This document shows, piece after piece, positions 8,508 to 17,647 of a stretch of 33,173 nt of DNA. Each line of letters opens with the position of its first letter. Positions within the stretch are counted from its first letter, which is position 1. This stretch comes from Candidatus Accumulibacter regalis (GTDB lineage: Bacteria; Pseudomonadota; Gammaproteobacteria; Burkholderiales; Rhodocyclaceae): positions 11,602 through 44,774 of the forward strand of contig JEMY01000067.1 of assembly GCA_000585075.1 (NCBI GenBank). Reading direction: 5' to 3'. The translations under genes and the position numbers were made by a program. The notes beneath the pieces were generated by a model, which did not search any database, was not told where the DNA came from, and worked only from the letters and a program-made list of their open reading frames with translations.

Positions 8508-9896
8508 ATGGCCAACAACTTGTTCGAAGGCACGAAAGCTGGCGACAGTGAGATTGCCGAAGTGAGCGACCTTTCCGCCCGGCCAGCAAAGGTGGGTGCC
8601 AGCGGTGTCGACATCAATCATCACCGGGTTTCCCGAATTGGCTGGGTGGTCCTGATTCTGGGCTTTGGCGGCTTCATGCTGTGGGCGGCTTTGGCTCCGC
8701 TCGACCAGGGCGTTCCCGCCAGCGGCCAGGTGGTGGTCACCGGAAATCGCAAGACCGTACAGAATCTCGGGCCGGGGATGGTCGAGGCGATCCTGGTCAA
8801 GGACGGGGATGAAGTCAAGAAGGGCGACGTCCTGCTGCGGCTCGATCCGACGACCGCGCGCTCGCTGCATCAAGTCACCCATAGTCAGTGGCTGGTGGCC
8901 AAAGCCACCGAGGCGCGCCTGCTGGCCGACGTGGCGGGGCAATCGGAGATCGTTTTCCCCGCGGAGCTCTTGAAGAGCAAGGACGATTCACGGGCGGCCA
9001 GCGCGATGGCGGTGCAGACGCAGCTTCTGCGTTCGCGGCAGGCGGGACTGCAAGCCGAGCTGGGAGCGATGCAGAATACCCTGGCGGGCCTGCAGTCGTA
9101 CGCCAAAGGCCTCGAGGCGACGCGACGCTCGAAGGAGGAGCAGGCGCGGCTGCTGCGCGAAGAACTGAAGGGGCTGCGCGAGCTGGCGGCCGAAGGCTAC
9201 CTGCCGCGCAATCGCCTATCGGAACAGGAGCGCCTGCTGGCGCAACTCAACGGCGCGATTTCCGAAGACCTTGGGAACCTTGGCCGCGCGCAGCAGAGCA
9301 TCGGCGAAACAAGAATGCGCATGGTGGCGCGGCAGCAGGAGTACCACAAAGAGGTGGAGAGTGCGCTGGCGGAGGTGCAGAAGGAAACCTCCTCGCTGGA
9401 GAGTCGGCTCGAGGGTCTGGCCTTTGAACTGGAGAACACCACCGTGTATGCGCCGAGTGAAGGCGTCGTCGTCGGTCTCAACGTGCATACCGTTGGCGGC
9501 GTCCTGGCGCAAGGTACGCTCCTGATGGACATCGTGCCGAAGAACGAGCCCTTGCGAATCGAGGTGCATATTCCTACCGACCTGATCGACAAGGTTCGCT
9601 TGGGCCTGCCGGTGGAAATTACCTTTCCGGCCTTCAACCAGCGGACGACGCCGCAGATTCCCGGCGAGTTCGTGCAGGTTGACGCCGATGCGACGACCGA
9701 TCCGCAAGGCAAGGTGCCGCCGTTTTACCGCGGCAAGGTGGTGGTCACGGAAGCCGGCATGAAGAAGCTGAAACTGCACGAAATCAGGCCCGGGATGCCG
9801 GCCCAGGTATTCGTCAAGACGGGCGAACGGACGATGCTCAACTACCTGTTCAAGCCGCTCGTCGACCGAATGCACGCCGCATTGACCGAGGAATGA
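8508..9896 (+). CDS. Type I secretion membrane fusion protein, HlyD/PrtE family
   Basis: A 462-residue periplasmic adaptor linking the ABC exporter to the outer-membrane channel. A short cytoplasmic N-terminus is followed by one membrane segment at about residues 44-64 (IGWVVLILGFGGFMLWAALA). Next come the first lipoyl half (GQVVV...GMVEAILVKDGDEVKKGDVLLRLD), a long coiled coil (about 110-300, rich in Glu/Arg/Leu), the second lipoyl half (TVYAPSEGVVVGLNVHTVGG) and a beta-barrel region ending RPGMPAQVFVKTGERTMLNYL, which is typical of the family C-terminus. The gene starts 18 bases after the exporter stop and overlaps the TolC-like gene by ATGA at 9893, so the three are translationally linked. 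The ribosome site is weak. Confidence 0.93.
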   Translation: MANNLFEGTKAGDSEIAEVSDLSARPAKVGASGVDINHHRVSRIGWVVLILGFGGFMLWAALAPLDQGVPASGQVVVTGNRKTVQNLGPGMVEAILVKDGDEVKKGDVLLRLDPTTARSLHQVTHSQWLVAKATEARLLADVAGQSEIVFPAELLKSKDDSRAASAMAVQTQLLRSRQAGLQAELGAMQNTLAGLQSYAKGLEATRRSKEEQARLLREELKGLRELAAEGYLPRNRLSEQERLLAQLNGAISEDLGNLGRAQQSIGETRMRMVARQQEYHKEVESALAEVQKETSSLESRLEGLAFELENTTVYAPSEGVVVGLNVHTVGGVLAQGTLLMDIVPKNEPLRIEVHIPTDLIDKVRLGLPVEITFPAFNQRTTPQIPGEFVQVDADATTDPQGKVPPFYRGKVVVTEAGMKKLKLHEIRPGMPAQVFVKTGERTMLNYLFKPLVDRMHAALTEE

Positions 9897-11281
9897 GCAT
9901 GCGCAGCCGCCTTTTCCGGTTTGCTGCCTGCGGCCTGGCGCTGTTGTCGTCGGGCGCCTTCGCTGCCGGTCTCCTCGACGCCTATCGTGCCGCCCGTCAG
10001 CACGACCCGGCCTTTCAGGCGGCGCGTTTCGAGCGCGACGCCGGCCAGTACGCGATCGACATCGGGCTCGCCGGCCTGCTGCCGACGGTTTCGATCACGG
10101 GCAGCTACGCCAAGAACACCGGTGAGCGCGAGTCTACGCTGGTCGACGTGACGCAGGACCTCGACTACTACGACAAACAGGCGGCGCTGACGCTGCGGCA
10201 GCCGCTTTTTAACTACGAGAGCTACGTGCGCTATCGGCAGGGCGGCGTGCAGGCCGCCTACAGCAATGCGGTGTTCGATCGCAAGGAGGCGGAGCTGGCG
10301 AGCAAAGTGTCAACCGCCTACTTTGAAGCCCTGCTGGCGCTCGAGCGGCTGACGCTGAGCGAGGCCGAAATCGTTGCCTATGGCGCCCAGCGCGAACTGG
10401 CCGAACGTCTGCGGCACGGTGGGGAGGGGACGATAACCGAGATCGCCGAGGCCGAGTCGAGGCTCGAGTTCGCCCGCGCCGGTCGTGCCGAGGCGCTCGA
10501 TCGGGTGGCAGTGACCCGGCGCGTACTGGAAGGCATCACCGGTACGCCGATGAACGATCTATGGGTGCTGCGGCCGGATTTCATTCCGACCGGCATCGTG
10601 CCAGGCCGGCTCGACGAATGGTTGGCGCTGGCGCAGGAGCACAACCCGGAGATTCGCGCGCGGAGAAAACTCGTTGAGCTGGCTGGCCTGGAAGTGGACC
10701 GCGCGCGTGCCGGTCATTTGCCGCAACTGGATCTGGTGGCGCGGGCGCTGAAAGCCGAGAACGAAACCATCTCGACGCTTAACCAGAAAAGCTCGATCAC
10801 CACCGTGGGTGTACAAATCAATATTCCGTTGTTTGCCGGTGGCCGGGTGAACGCCCTGACCGGGCAGGCGATCGCCAATCGCGGGCGCTCGATGGCCGAA
10901 CTCGACCTGGCGACGAACGACGCCATGGTCGAGGTCAAACGCCAGTTTCTGGCCGTCGAGACCGGTGTCGGTAGAGTGGCTGCGTATCGCAAAGGGGTTG
11001 ACGCAAGCGTCGTCGCCGTCGAAGGGACCAAGCGCGGGATGCGGGCCGGAATCCGTACCAATACGGACGTTCTTGACGCCGAACGGCAGATGTTTTTTGC
11101 CAAGCGCGACCTGGCGCAGGCGCGTTTCGAATTTCTTGCCAGTACGCTACTCTTGAAAACGGCTGCCGGAGTTCTCTCGGAAAAGGATTTTGCCGAGATC
11201 GAGGCGCTGCTCGTGCCGCAGTACGAGGGTGGGCGGTCGACGCCCGTGTCGGTCAAGCGTTCCGGCGGGCCGTCGTCGTAA
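9893..11281 (+). CDS. TolC-family outer membrane channel of the type I secretion system
   Basis: A 462-residue outer-membrane efflux protein that completes the exporter. A signal peptide is visible (SRLFRFAACGLALLSSGAFA, cleavage before AGLLDAYR). The mature start GLLDAYRAARQHDPAFQAA is the classical TolC/PrtF opening, and the two OEP repeats follow, including LRQPLFNYESYVRYRQG, ARAGHLPQLDLVA and the second GVQINIPLFAGGRVNA segment. The start overlaps the fusion-protein stop (ATGAGCATG); the second ATG at 9899 is an equally possible start. Co-encoded with the exporter and adaptor, it is probably dedicated to them rather than a general TolC. Confidence 0.92.
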   Translation: MSMRSRLFRFAACGLALLSSGAFAAGLLDAYRAARQHDPAFQAARFERDAGQYAIDIGLAGLLPTVSITGSYAKNTGERESTLVDVTQDLDYYDKQAALTLRQPLFNYESYVRYRQGGVQAAYSNAVFDRKEAELASKVSTAYFEALLALERLTLSEAEIVAYGAQRELAERLRHGGEGTITEIAEAESRLEFARAGRAEALDRVAVTRRVLEGITGTPMNDLWVLRPDFIPTGIVPGRLDEWLALAQEHNPEIRARRKLVELAGLEVDRARAGHLPQLDLVARALKAENETISTLNQKSSITTVGVQINIPLFAGGRVNALTGQAIANRGRSMAELDLATNDAMVEVKRQFLAVETGVGRVAAYRKGVDASVVAVEGTKRGMRAGIRTNTDVLDAERQMFFAKRDLAQARFEFLASTLLLKTAAGVLSEKDFAEIEALLVPQYEGGRSTPVSVKRSGGPSS

Positions 11282-11444
11282 CGGCGACAAGCGCGCACGG
11301 AGAAACGACGAGGCCGGGAGTTCCACGACGTCTCCGCCTTCCACGATTTCTGCGCGGCGCACGCTTGGTTTGGCATGCGCAAGGCCGTGTTGCCTGTGAT
11401 CTGCTGATCCTGGGCAGCATGGCTTTGCGCTTCGGGGGGACGGA

Positions 11445-12884
11445 GTGCGACTAGGCGGCGAGCGATCGATCACTTTTCGACTGACGCTGCTTTTCGCGAC
11501 GGTTTCGGCCGCGGTCCTGCTCCTGCTCGGCTTCCTGATCGGCAACTCGGTCGAACGGCATTTCGAGGAGCAGGATATGGAAGTGCTCACCGGCAAGCTG
11601 CGCCTGACACAGCACGCTCTCGAGAAAGTGCGTTCCGAAGCCGATCTGGAACTCGTTCCGGAGCGCCTCGACGATTCGCTGGTGGGCCACTCCGGCCTGG
11701 CGATTCTGGTCATCGCTCCGGCCGGGAAAACCCTGTTTGCCAGCCACGGCGCGGATTTCCCGCCGGCGCTTCTCGAGCGGGGCGCGCAGGATCCGGCAGC
11801 GGAGCGGTTGGCGCCGATGGTCTGGAGAACGCGCACGGCACTGCCCCTGCGCGGGATCGCGGCAGCCGCCCGAACCGGCATCGCCGGGGCGCCGTCGGCA
11901 GTCGTCGCTGTGGCCATAGACATTTCCCACCATGAGCACTTCATGACCGCCTTCAGAACCACACTGTGGTCGTTCGTGGTCCTCGCCGCCGCCTTGAGCG
12001 GCTTTCTCGGTTGGGTCGTCGTGCGCCGCGGACTGGCTCCCCTGCAGGCGATCAAGCGCCAGGCAGCGGGAATCACGGCGCAGCGCCTTGACGCGCGGCT
12101 GGCTGCCGCCGCCGTGCCGGTCGAACTCGCCGAACTGGCCAGAACGCTGAACGAAATGCTCGCCCGACTCGAGGACTCGTTTCGCCGGTTGTCCGATTTT
12201 TCTTCTGATCTGGCGCACGAACTGCGTACCCCGGTGAGCAATCTGTTGACGCAAACGCAGGTGACGCTGGCCAAGGATCGTTCGCTCGACGAGTACCGCG
12301 ATGTCCTGGCGTCGAACGCCGAGGAGTTCGAGCATCTGGCGCGCATGATTGCCGACATGCTCTACCTGGCCAAGGCGGATAATGGTCTGATCGTTCCCAA
12401 TCGTGAATCCTTCGACCTGGGCGCCGAGGTCGAAAGATTGCTCGAGTTCTACGTCGTGCTGACTGAGGAAAAGGACCTGGCGGTGCGCAGTTCGGGGAGC
12501 GGCGTGGTTTTCGGCGATCGGCTGATGTTGCGTCGAGCGATCAGCAATCTGCTTGCCAACGCCATTCGTCACGCGCCGGCCGGCGGCTGGCTTGCAGTGC
12601 AGGTCGACGCAAGCGATCCGACGCTGGTCACTCTGGTGGTGGAAAACTCCGGGGCGACGATTCCGGAGGAGCATCTGGCACGTCTCTTCGACCGCTTCTA
12701 TCGTGTCGACGCCTCGCGCCAGCATCTGGGCGACGGCGCCGGGCTGGGGCTGGCGATTACGCGCTCGATCGCGCGCGCGCACGGCGGCGAAGTGCGGGTC
12801 AGCTCGCAGCACGGACGCACCCGCTTCGAGTTGCAGCTTCCGGCGGCAACGGCCAAAGGCGATCGGCCGCTTGACCTGGCTTGA
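11445..12884 (+). CDS. Sensor histidine kinase (CusS/heavy-metal sensor type)
   Basis: A 479-residue membrane sensor kinase with a GTG start preceded by GGGGGACGGA. It has a first membrane helix (FRLTLLFATVSAAVLLLLGFLIG, about 11-33), a periplasmic sensor of about 135 residues, and a second helix (LWSFVVLAAALSGFLGWVVV, about 174-193). The HAMP domain follows (RRGLAPLQAI...), then the HisKA box SDLAHELRTPVSN with phospho-acceptor His258. The HATPase carries NAIRHAP, LFDRFYRVD and GAGLGLAI. The overall plan fits the CusS/CopS/CzcS heavy-metal sensor family, whose members normally sit beside an OmpR-type regulator. None is present here: upstream is the TolC-like gene, downstream the metalloprotease. 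The signal sensed cannot be read, and control of the secretion locus is only a positional inference. Confidence 0.88.
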   Translation: MRLGGERSITFRLTLLFATVSAAVLLLLGFLIGNSVERHFEEQDMEVLTGKLRLTQHALEKVRSEADLELVPERLDDSLVGHSGLAILVIAPAGKTLFASHGADFPPALLERGAQDPAAERLAPMVWRTRTALPLRGIAAAARTGIAGAPSAVVAVAIDISHHEHFMTAFRTTLWSFVVLAAALSGFLGWVVVRRGLAPLQAIKRQAAGITAQRLDARLAAAAVPVELAELARTLNEMLARLEDSFRRLSDFSSDLAHELRTPVSNLLTQTQVTLAKDRSLDEYRDVLASNAEEFEHLARMIADMLYLAKADNGLIVPNRESFDLGAEVERLLEFYVVLTEEKDLAVRSSGSGVVFGDRLMLRRAISNLLANAIRHAPAGGWLAVQVDASDPTLVTLVVENSGATIPEEHLARLFDRFYRVDASRQHLGDGAGLGLAITRSIARAHGGEVRVSSQHGRTRFELQLPAATAKGDRPLDLA

Positions 12885-12984
12885 CTGCAGGGCGCATGCT
12901 GGCGGCACAGCGGAAGTCTCTGCGCGCTGGCTGCGCGGACGCTGCGAGTGGCAGTTCCTCAATCTATTCAGACAGGAGAACAAG

Positions 12985-14127
12985 ATGCCAACGGATTCCA
13001 AGGTGGTCTCTAAAGCAGCCGCGAAAGCTGCGTCAGGGAAGGCCAGCCAGGCAGTGCCTGAGAGCGCCGCTGCCGGCTTGCGCTATTGCTGTCAGCCCGT
13101 CCAGCATCCACGGCAGTTCGACCCCGCGGTCGATGTGCTGCGTTCGCGTGCGATACTGGCCGGCGGCAAGAAATGGGTCAACGGAACGCAGTTGACCTAC
13201 TGTTGCTACAAGGCCGGGCATGCCGTTGCCAACGCCTGGAAAGGCAAGGCCAGCGACATCGAAGAAGTGCGCCAGGCCTTCGCCGCCTGGTTCAAGCTGG
13301 GCATCGGCATCAGCTTCAAGGAACTTGCCGAGCCCGAAGACGCGATGCTGCGCATCGGCTTTGCGCCGGGAGACGGCTCGTGGTCCTATGTTGGCCGCGA
13401 TAACCTGGGGATTCGTGACCCGCTGCAGCGAACGATGAATTTTGGCTGGGCGCTGAACACGGCCTACGGACGCGATACCGCACTGCACGAGATTGGCCAC
13501 GCGCTAGGCCTGGAACACGAGCACCAGAACCCCTTCGCAGGGATCACCTGGGATATCAACGCCGTGCGCAATTATTTTCAGGGGCCGCCGAACAACTGGG
13601 ATGCGCAGACCATCGAGTGGAACATCCTGCGCAAGATCAGCCCGGGCGAAGTGAAAGGCACCAACTGGGACCCCAATTCGGTGATGGAGTACGCTTTTGG
13701 CGCTGGCCTGATCGTCGAACCCGCCGCCTATCGTGCGGGCTTGCAACCCAAGGGCGGGCTGTCGGCGGCCGACAAGACGTGGATCGTCGAGTCGTATCCG
13801 GGGACTGCTCCGACGCAGAAAATCCCGGAACTCGAAGTCGGCTTGTCGCAAAAGCTGGCGCTCAGGGCCGGCGAAACGCGCGTCTTCGATTTCGCGCCGA
13901 AAATATCGCGGACCTACAGCATTGCCACCTTCGGCAGTGCGGACACGCTGATGGTCCTTTTCGAGGTCAGGAGCGGCGGCAACGTGCAGATCGGCGGTGA
14001 CGACGACAGCGGTAGCGATCGCAACGCGAAGATCGACATGCGCCTGATCAGGGGGCGGCGTTATCAGATCGGTATCCGTTTGTACTACGCGCAGATGGCC
14101 GCCGAAACAGCGGTGATGGTCTGGTAA
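12985..14127 (+). CDS. Astacin-like zinc metalloprotease, probable type I secretion substrate
   Basis: A 380-residue metzincin. The ATG at 12985 follows AGGAGAA, and the longer upstream frame is overlap with the kinase gene. The zinc site HEIGHALGLEHEH (His168, Glu169, His172, His178) matches HExxHxxGxxH, and NSVMEYAFG about 60 residues later is the likely Met-turn. The C-terminal 90 residues (LRAGETRVFDF...GGDDDSGSDRNAKI...YQIGIRLYY) resemble a PPC-type beta-sandwich often attached to secreted proteases. There is no Sec signal peptide and no RTX nonapeptide repeat. The protein ends in a hydrophobic AVMVW, as many type I secretion substrates end in hydrophobic residues. Its position two genes after the exporter operon makes it the obvious cargo candidate, by inference. 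The N-terminal region has four cysteines (CC, CC) of unknown role. Confidence 0.85.
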   Translation: MPTDSKVVSKAAAKAASGKASQAVPESAAAGLRYCCQPVQHPRQFDPAVDVLRSRAILAGGKKWVNGTQLTYCCYKAGHAVANAWKGKASDIEEVRQAFAAWFKLGIGISFKELAEPEDAMLRIGFAPGDGSWSYVGRDNLGIRDPLQRTMNFGWALNTAYGRDTALHEIGHALGLEHEHQNPFAGITWDINAVRNYFQGPPNNWDAQTIEWNILRKISPGEVKGTNWDPNSVMEYAFGAGLIVEPAAYRAGLQPKGGLSAADKTWIVESYPGTAPTQKIPELEVGLSQKLALRAGETRVFDFAPKISRTYSIATFGSADTLMVLFEVRSGGNVQIGGDDDSGSDRNAKIDMRLIRGRRYQIGIRLYYAQMAAETAVMVW

Positions 14128-14195
14128 TGATGTGCTCATCGTCTGGTGGCGTTGCGGATAGGGGTGACCGGCTTCGTCCGCAGCCCGGCGCGTAG

Positions 14196-14918
14196 ATGAG
14201 TGGGGCGGGTGCATGCCGATTGCTCGGCGAGGTGCCGGTGCTCATCGTTCACCCGCCAGGAGGGGCGGCGCCTTTACCCACGGTGCTGTGGTTTCACGGC
14301 CTCGGCGCAGACAAGGAGTCGCACCTGCCCGAACTGCAGCGCTTTGCCGCGGCAGGACTGTTGGCGATCGGCGTCGATGCGGTGGGTCACGGGCAGCGAC
14401 GGCTAAGCGACTTCGAGCAGCAGTTCGCCCGGCCGGCTGAACAAAGGGAGCAGCTTTTCAATACGCTGGTGGCGCAAACGGTCGCCGAGCTGCCCGGCCT
14501 GTTCGACGCGCTGGTCGACAGCGGTCTGAGCGATGGGCAGCGACTTGCCGTCGCCGGGGTTTCGATGGGAGGCTGCATCACTTACGGGGCGGCCAGCCGT
14601 GATCGCCGCCTGCGTGCGGCGGTTGCGCTGCTCGGCTCGCCGGCCTGGTTGTTTGCGCAACAGGGCGACTTTCCCGTGGCGCGCTTCTTTCCGACGGCGC
14701 TGCTTTCGATTACCGCCGAGAACGACTGCGTTGTTCCGCCGGCAGCGGCACGGACCCTGCACGAAGCGCTGGCGATTCACTACGCGTCGCACCCGGAGCG
14801 GCTTGATTACCGGGTCATTGCTGGCGCCCCGCACTTCATGAATGGCGAAGACTGGGCCCGCGCGGTGGGTGACGCCAGTGCCTGGCTCGCCGGCTTTGTT
14901 TGCCGATCGCTTGGCTGA
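14196..14918 (+). CDS. Alpha/beta hydrolase (dienelactone hydrolase / esterase-like)
   Basis: A 240-residue cytoplasmic alpha/beta-fold hydrolase. Visible landmarks are the oxyanion-hole region VLWFHGLGADKE, the strand-turn GVDAVGHGQR, the nucleophile elbow GVSMGGC, an acidic residue in SITAENDCVVPP and the C-terminal His in GAPHFM. These give a complete Ser-Asp-His-type triad. It resembles YjfP/prolyl-oligopeptidase-like esterases, but the substrate cannot be inferred. It begins 68 bases after the metalloprotease and could be read on from it. Another ATG at 14213 is in a different frame and was ignored; alternative in-frame starts are GTG codons downstream. Confidence 0.75.
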   Translation: MSGAGACRLLGEVPVLIVHPPGGAAPLPTVLWFHGLGADKESHLPELQRFAAAGLLAIGVDAVGHGQRRLSDFEQQFARPAEQREQLFNTLVAQTVAELPGLFDALVDSGLSDGQRLAVAGVSMGGCITYGAASRDRRLRAAVALLGSPAWLFAQQGDFPVARFFPTALLSITAENDCVVPPAAARTLHEALAIHYASHPERLDYRVIAGAPHFMNGEDWARAVGDASAWLAGFVCRSLG

Positions 14919-14948
14919 TCGGACCCGGGGTTAACGGCGCCGGCGCCG
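14903..14948. terminator. Candidate bidirectional stop region between converging genes
   Basis: CCGATC...GATCGG (14903-14908 with 14917-14922) brackets the hydrolase stop codon, and a GC-only palindrome CGGCGCCGGCGCCG follows at 14935-14948. The converging hydrolase and thiolase genes end on either side. There is no T-run, so this is weak evidence for termination. Confidence 0.3.
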
Positions 14949-14991
14949 ATCGTCTGGTGGTAGCAGGGCGGGCTTCCGGCCGGGAGTCGGC

Positions 14992-16197
14992 TCAGACGCG
15001 CTCGATGATCATCGCCACGCCCTGGCCGACGCCGACGCACAGGGCGCACAGCGCGTAGCGGCCGGAGCGGCGGCGGAGTTCCCAGGTGGCGGTGGCCACC
15101 AGGCGGGCGCCGGTCATGCCGAGCGGATGGCCGATGGCAATCGCGCCGCCGTTCGGGTTGACGTGCGCGGCGTTGGTCGGGATCGACAGGTCGCGCAGCA
15201 CAGCGATGCATTGCGCGGCAAAGGCTTCGTTGATCTCGATGACGTCCATCTGGTCCAGGCGCAGTCCGGTCCTGGCGAGCAGCTTGCGGATTGCGGGGAC
15301 CGGACCATAGCCCATGATGCGTGGTGCGACGCCGGCGGTGGCCATGGCCACGACGCGGGCGCGCGGTGTCAGGCCGTGCTTGAGGGCGGCTTCCTCGCTG
15401 GCCATGAGCACTGCGCAGGCGCCGTCGTTGATGCCTGCCGAGTTGCCGGCGGTGACCGTGAGTCCGGGGCCGTTGATTCCTTCGCGCTTGGCCAGTCGTG
15501 ACAGGGTCATGTCCGGCCGTGGGTGTTCATCGGTGCTGATGACGTTCGAGCTGCCTTTCTTCTGCGCCAGACGGACCGGGATGATCTCGTCGGCAAAGCG
15601 CTCGGCTTCGTGCGCGGCGCCCCAGCGTTGTTGCGAGCGCAGGGCGAAAGCATCCTGGTCGGCGCGCGAAACGCTGAATTTGGCGGCGACGTTGTCGGCC
15701 GTTTGCGCCATCGAGTGCGTGTCGTGGAGTTTTTTGAGCAGCGGGTTGACGAAGCGCCAGCCGAGCGTCGTGTCGTGGATCGCGGCGCTGCGCGAGAACG
15801 CGCTATCGGCCTTGGGCATCACGAAAGGCGCCCGCGACATGCTCTCGACGCCGCCGGCAATCATCAGCTCGGCTTCGCCGGCCTTTATCGAGCGAGCTGC
15901 CAGGCCGATCGCATCCATCCCCGAGGCGCAGAGGCGGTTGACCGTCGTCCCGGCGACCTCGACCGGCAGGCCGGCGAGCAGGCCTGCCATGCGCGCAACG
16001 TTGCGGTTGTCTTCGCCGGCTTGATTGGCGCAGCCATAGATCACGTCATCGACCAGCGACCAGTCAACGCCGGCGTTGCGGTCGATCAAGGCGCGAATCG
16101 GCAGCGCAGCGAGGTCATCGGCGCGCACGCCGGAGAGCGCGCCGCCATAGCGGCCGATCGGGGTCCTGACTGCGTCGCAGATAAGAGCTTCGTTCAT
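14992..16197 (-). CDS. paaJ: 3-oxoadipyl-CoA thiolase (PaaJ/PcaF type)
   Basis: A 401-residue thiolase that cleaves 3-oxoadipyl-CoA with CoA to succinyl-CoA and acetyl-CoA. The opening MNEALICDAVRTPIGRYGGALSGVRADDLA and the motif DVIYGCANQAGEDNRNVARM are specific to PaaJ/PcaF rather than to FadA or PhaA thiolases. The catalytic residues are Cys90 (NRLCASGMD), His357 (GHPLGMTGA) and Cys387 (CVGVGQG). Start ATG 16197 has AAGGAA about 9 bases upstream. Nearby paaY suggests phenylacetate degradation, but the other paa genes are not in the window, so pcaF is an alternative name. Confidence 0.88.
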   Translation of the reverse strand: MNEALICDAVRTPIGRYGGALSGVRADDLAALPIRALIDRNAGVDWSLVDDVIYGCANQAGEDNRNVARMAGLLAGLPVEVAGTTVNRLCASGMDAIGLAARSIKAGEAELMIAGGVESMSRAPFVMPKADSAFSRSAAIHDTTLGWRFVNPLLKKLHDTHSMAQTADNVAAKFSVSRADQDAFALRSQQRWGAAHEAERFADEIIPVRLAQKKGSSNVISTDEHPRPDMTLSRLAKREGINGPGLTVTAGNSAGINDGACAVLMASEEAALKHGLTPRARVVAMATAGVAPRIMGYGPVPAIRKLLARTGLRLDQMDVIEINEAFAAQCIAVLRDLSIPTNAAHVNPNGGAIAIGHPLGMTGARLVATATWELRRRSGRYALCALCVGVGQGVAMIIERV

Positions 16198-16814
16198 TTA
16201 CGGGGATTCCTTGAAGTGGTCGAGCGCGTACGCGCTGGCGTCGACCGGGGCTGCGGGGGTTGGTGCAGGCGACAGCCGACGGCGGTGTTGCGCGGCGTCG
16301 CGTCGACCGTCTGCAGTGAGTGCGGGGGAGGTGCCGGAAGCGCCCGTCGAGGTCGAGGCCTCATTGCAGATTTCCCTGAACCGCGCCCGTCAGCGGGGCG
16401 GCGGTTCCGGTTGGCGAGCGATCTGTGCCGTCGTCGGCTGCGCGTCCTTCGCTTTCGCGCGCCAGGCTCAGGCAGTCGATCGGGCACGCCGAGGCGGCCG
16501 GTTTCCGGCTGGATCTATTGCAGGGGTAGGCAAAGGCCGAGTCGGCGAGCGTGAACAGAGAGCGATCGTGACGGATAGGATGGCCGTCGACCATATCCCG
16601 TCGCACGAACATCGTCAATCGCGAGTAAGCCGGGCAAATGCTGACCCCTTGCGGGTCAATCGGTTTGCAGGTCGCGTTGCCACTGCAGATGGCGCTCGCC
16701 GGCTGGTCGGCGTGGAGGAGTGCGCGGTCGTGATTCGCGCTCGCGCTGCCAGGCCAGGCCAGGCATGAAACGTCTTTCGGAAAAAGGAAGCTTGCGCGCA
16801 AGGCGGGTCGGTGG
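16198..16814. other. Intergenic region without a recognisable gene
   Basis: 617 bases between the thiolase and paaY genes, both minus strand. Several open frames exist on both strands (for example 16361-16801 minus), but none shows family motifs or ribosome sites and all have the low-complexity Arg/Ala/Gly composition of GC-rich chance frames. One clean hairpin is present: TGACCC (16642-16647) with GGGTCA (16653-16658) around a 5-base loop, without a T-run. This may be a decayed gene or simply spacer. Confidence 0.35.
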
Positions 16815-17447
16815 CTATTGTCTGTCGCTGCCCGGTGTTTGTTTGCGTAACTCGATCAGTGGCTGCACGCCGGGCAGGTCGAAACGCTTGCGGTCCGGCT
16901 CGACTGCGCTCAGCGCTTCGGTCTCGACCAGCGTTGCCAGCGAGCGTTGGGTGAGTTCCTGATAGGTCAGCGTTCCTTCGACTTTCCAGGCCATCTCCTG
17001 CTCGCTGAGCCGGCGCATGACCTTGGCGGGAACACCGGCGACCAGCGAGCGCGGGGGAACGTCCATTCCGGCCCTGACGAAGGCGCACGCGGCGATGATC
17101 GACGACTCCCCGACGACCACGTTGTCCATGATCACTGCATTCATGCCGACCAACGCGTTCCTGCCGATGCGGCAGCCGTGCAGCACGGCGCCGTGGCCGA
17201 TATGGCCATCCTCCGCGACGATCGTATCGCTGCCGGGGAAGCCGTGCATGACGCAGGTGTCCTGCACATTGACGCCGCGCTCGAGAATCAGGCGTCCGAA
17301 GTCGCCGCGCAGGCTGGCACAGGGGCCGACGTAGCAGCCGGGCCCGACGATCACATCGCCGATGAGAACGGCAGACGGATGAACGTAGCTGCTGGGATCC
17401 ACGACAGGAATGATTCCGTCGATGGCGAAAACGCGTGGGCGGTTCAT
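16815..17447 (-). CDS. paaY: PaaY-like gamma-carbonic-anhydrase-fold protein
   Basis: A 210-residue left-handed beta-helix protein of the gamma-carbonic anhydrase/hexapeptide family. The ATG at 17447 ([31 protein letters not shown]) is preferred over the longer frame because GGAG lies 8 bases upstream and because PaaY proteins begin this way. Hexapeptide-repeat turns run through most of the first 160 residues. The zinc histidines are visible in VMHGFPG and [13 protein letters not shown]. The C-terminal helix [19 protein letters not shown] is typical of PaaY, a thioesterase thought to salvage stalled CoA intermediates in phenylacetate breakdown. It lies 39 bases downstream of tRNA-His on the same strand, with no terminator seen between them. 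Confidence 0.85.
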   Translation of the reverse strand: MNRPRVFAIDGIIPVVDPSSYVHPSAVLIGDVIVGPGCYVGPCASLRGDFGRLILERGVNVQDTCVMHGFPGSDTIVAEDGHIGHGAVLHGCRIGRNALVGMNAVIMDNVVVGESSIIAACAFVRAGMDVPPRSLVAGVPAKVMRRLSEQEMAWKVEGTLTYQELTQRSLATLVETEALSAVEPDRKRFDLPGVQPLIELRKQTPGSDRQ

Positions 17448-17486
17448 GTGGATGCTCCAGGCAGGGGCCGGCGCCATTCGAGTTCT

Positions 17487-17563
17487 TGGGGCGATGTACG
17501 GGACTCGAACCCGTGACCACTGGAATCACAATCCAGGGCTCTACCAACTGAGCTAACACCGCC
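17487..17563 (-). tRNA. tRNA-His (GTG)
   Basis: The minus-strand sequence folds as a cloverleaf with an 8-bp acceptor including the extra G(-1) paired with C73, the hallmark of tRNA-His. The anticodon loop is TTGTGAT (GTG), the T-loop is GTTCGAGT, and CCA is encoded. It is the last tRNA of a Pro-Arg-His cluster. Confidence 0.95.
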
Positions 17564-17570
17564 ACTGATC

Positions 17571-17647
17571 TGGCGCGCCCGGCGAGACTCGAACTCACGA
17601 CCCCCGGCTTAGAAGGCCGGTGCTCTATCCGGTTGAGCTACGGGCGC
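17571..17647 (-). tRNA. tRNA-Arg (TCT)
   Basis: A minus-strand 77-base cloverleaf: acceptor GCGCCCG/CGGGCGC, anticodon stem CCGGC/GCCGG with loop CTTCTAA (TCT), T-loop GTTCGAGT, discriminator G and encoded CCA. It lies 7 bases upstream of tRNA-His in the same transcript. Confidence 0.95.

Noticed and set aside
11147..13001. Minus-strand frames of 403 and 516 codons across the TolC and kinase genes
   Set aside because: Antisense shadows of well-supported genes with biased low-complexity composition and no motifs.
16361..16801. Minus-strand 146-codon frame between thiolase and paaY
   Set aside because: No family pattern, no ribosome site, composition like chance frames. A decayed gene cannot be excluded.
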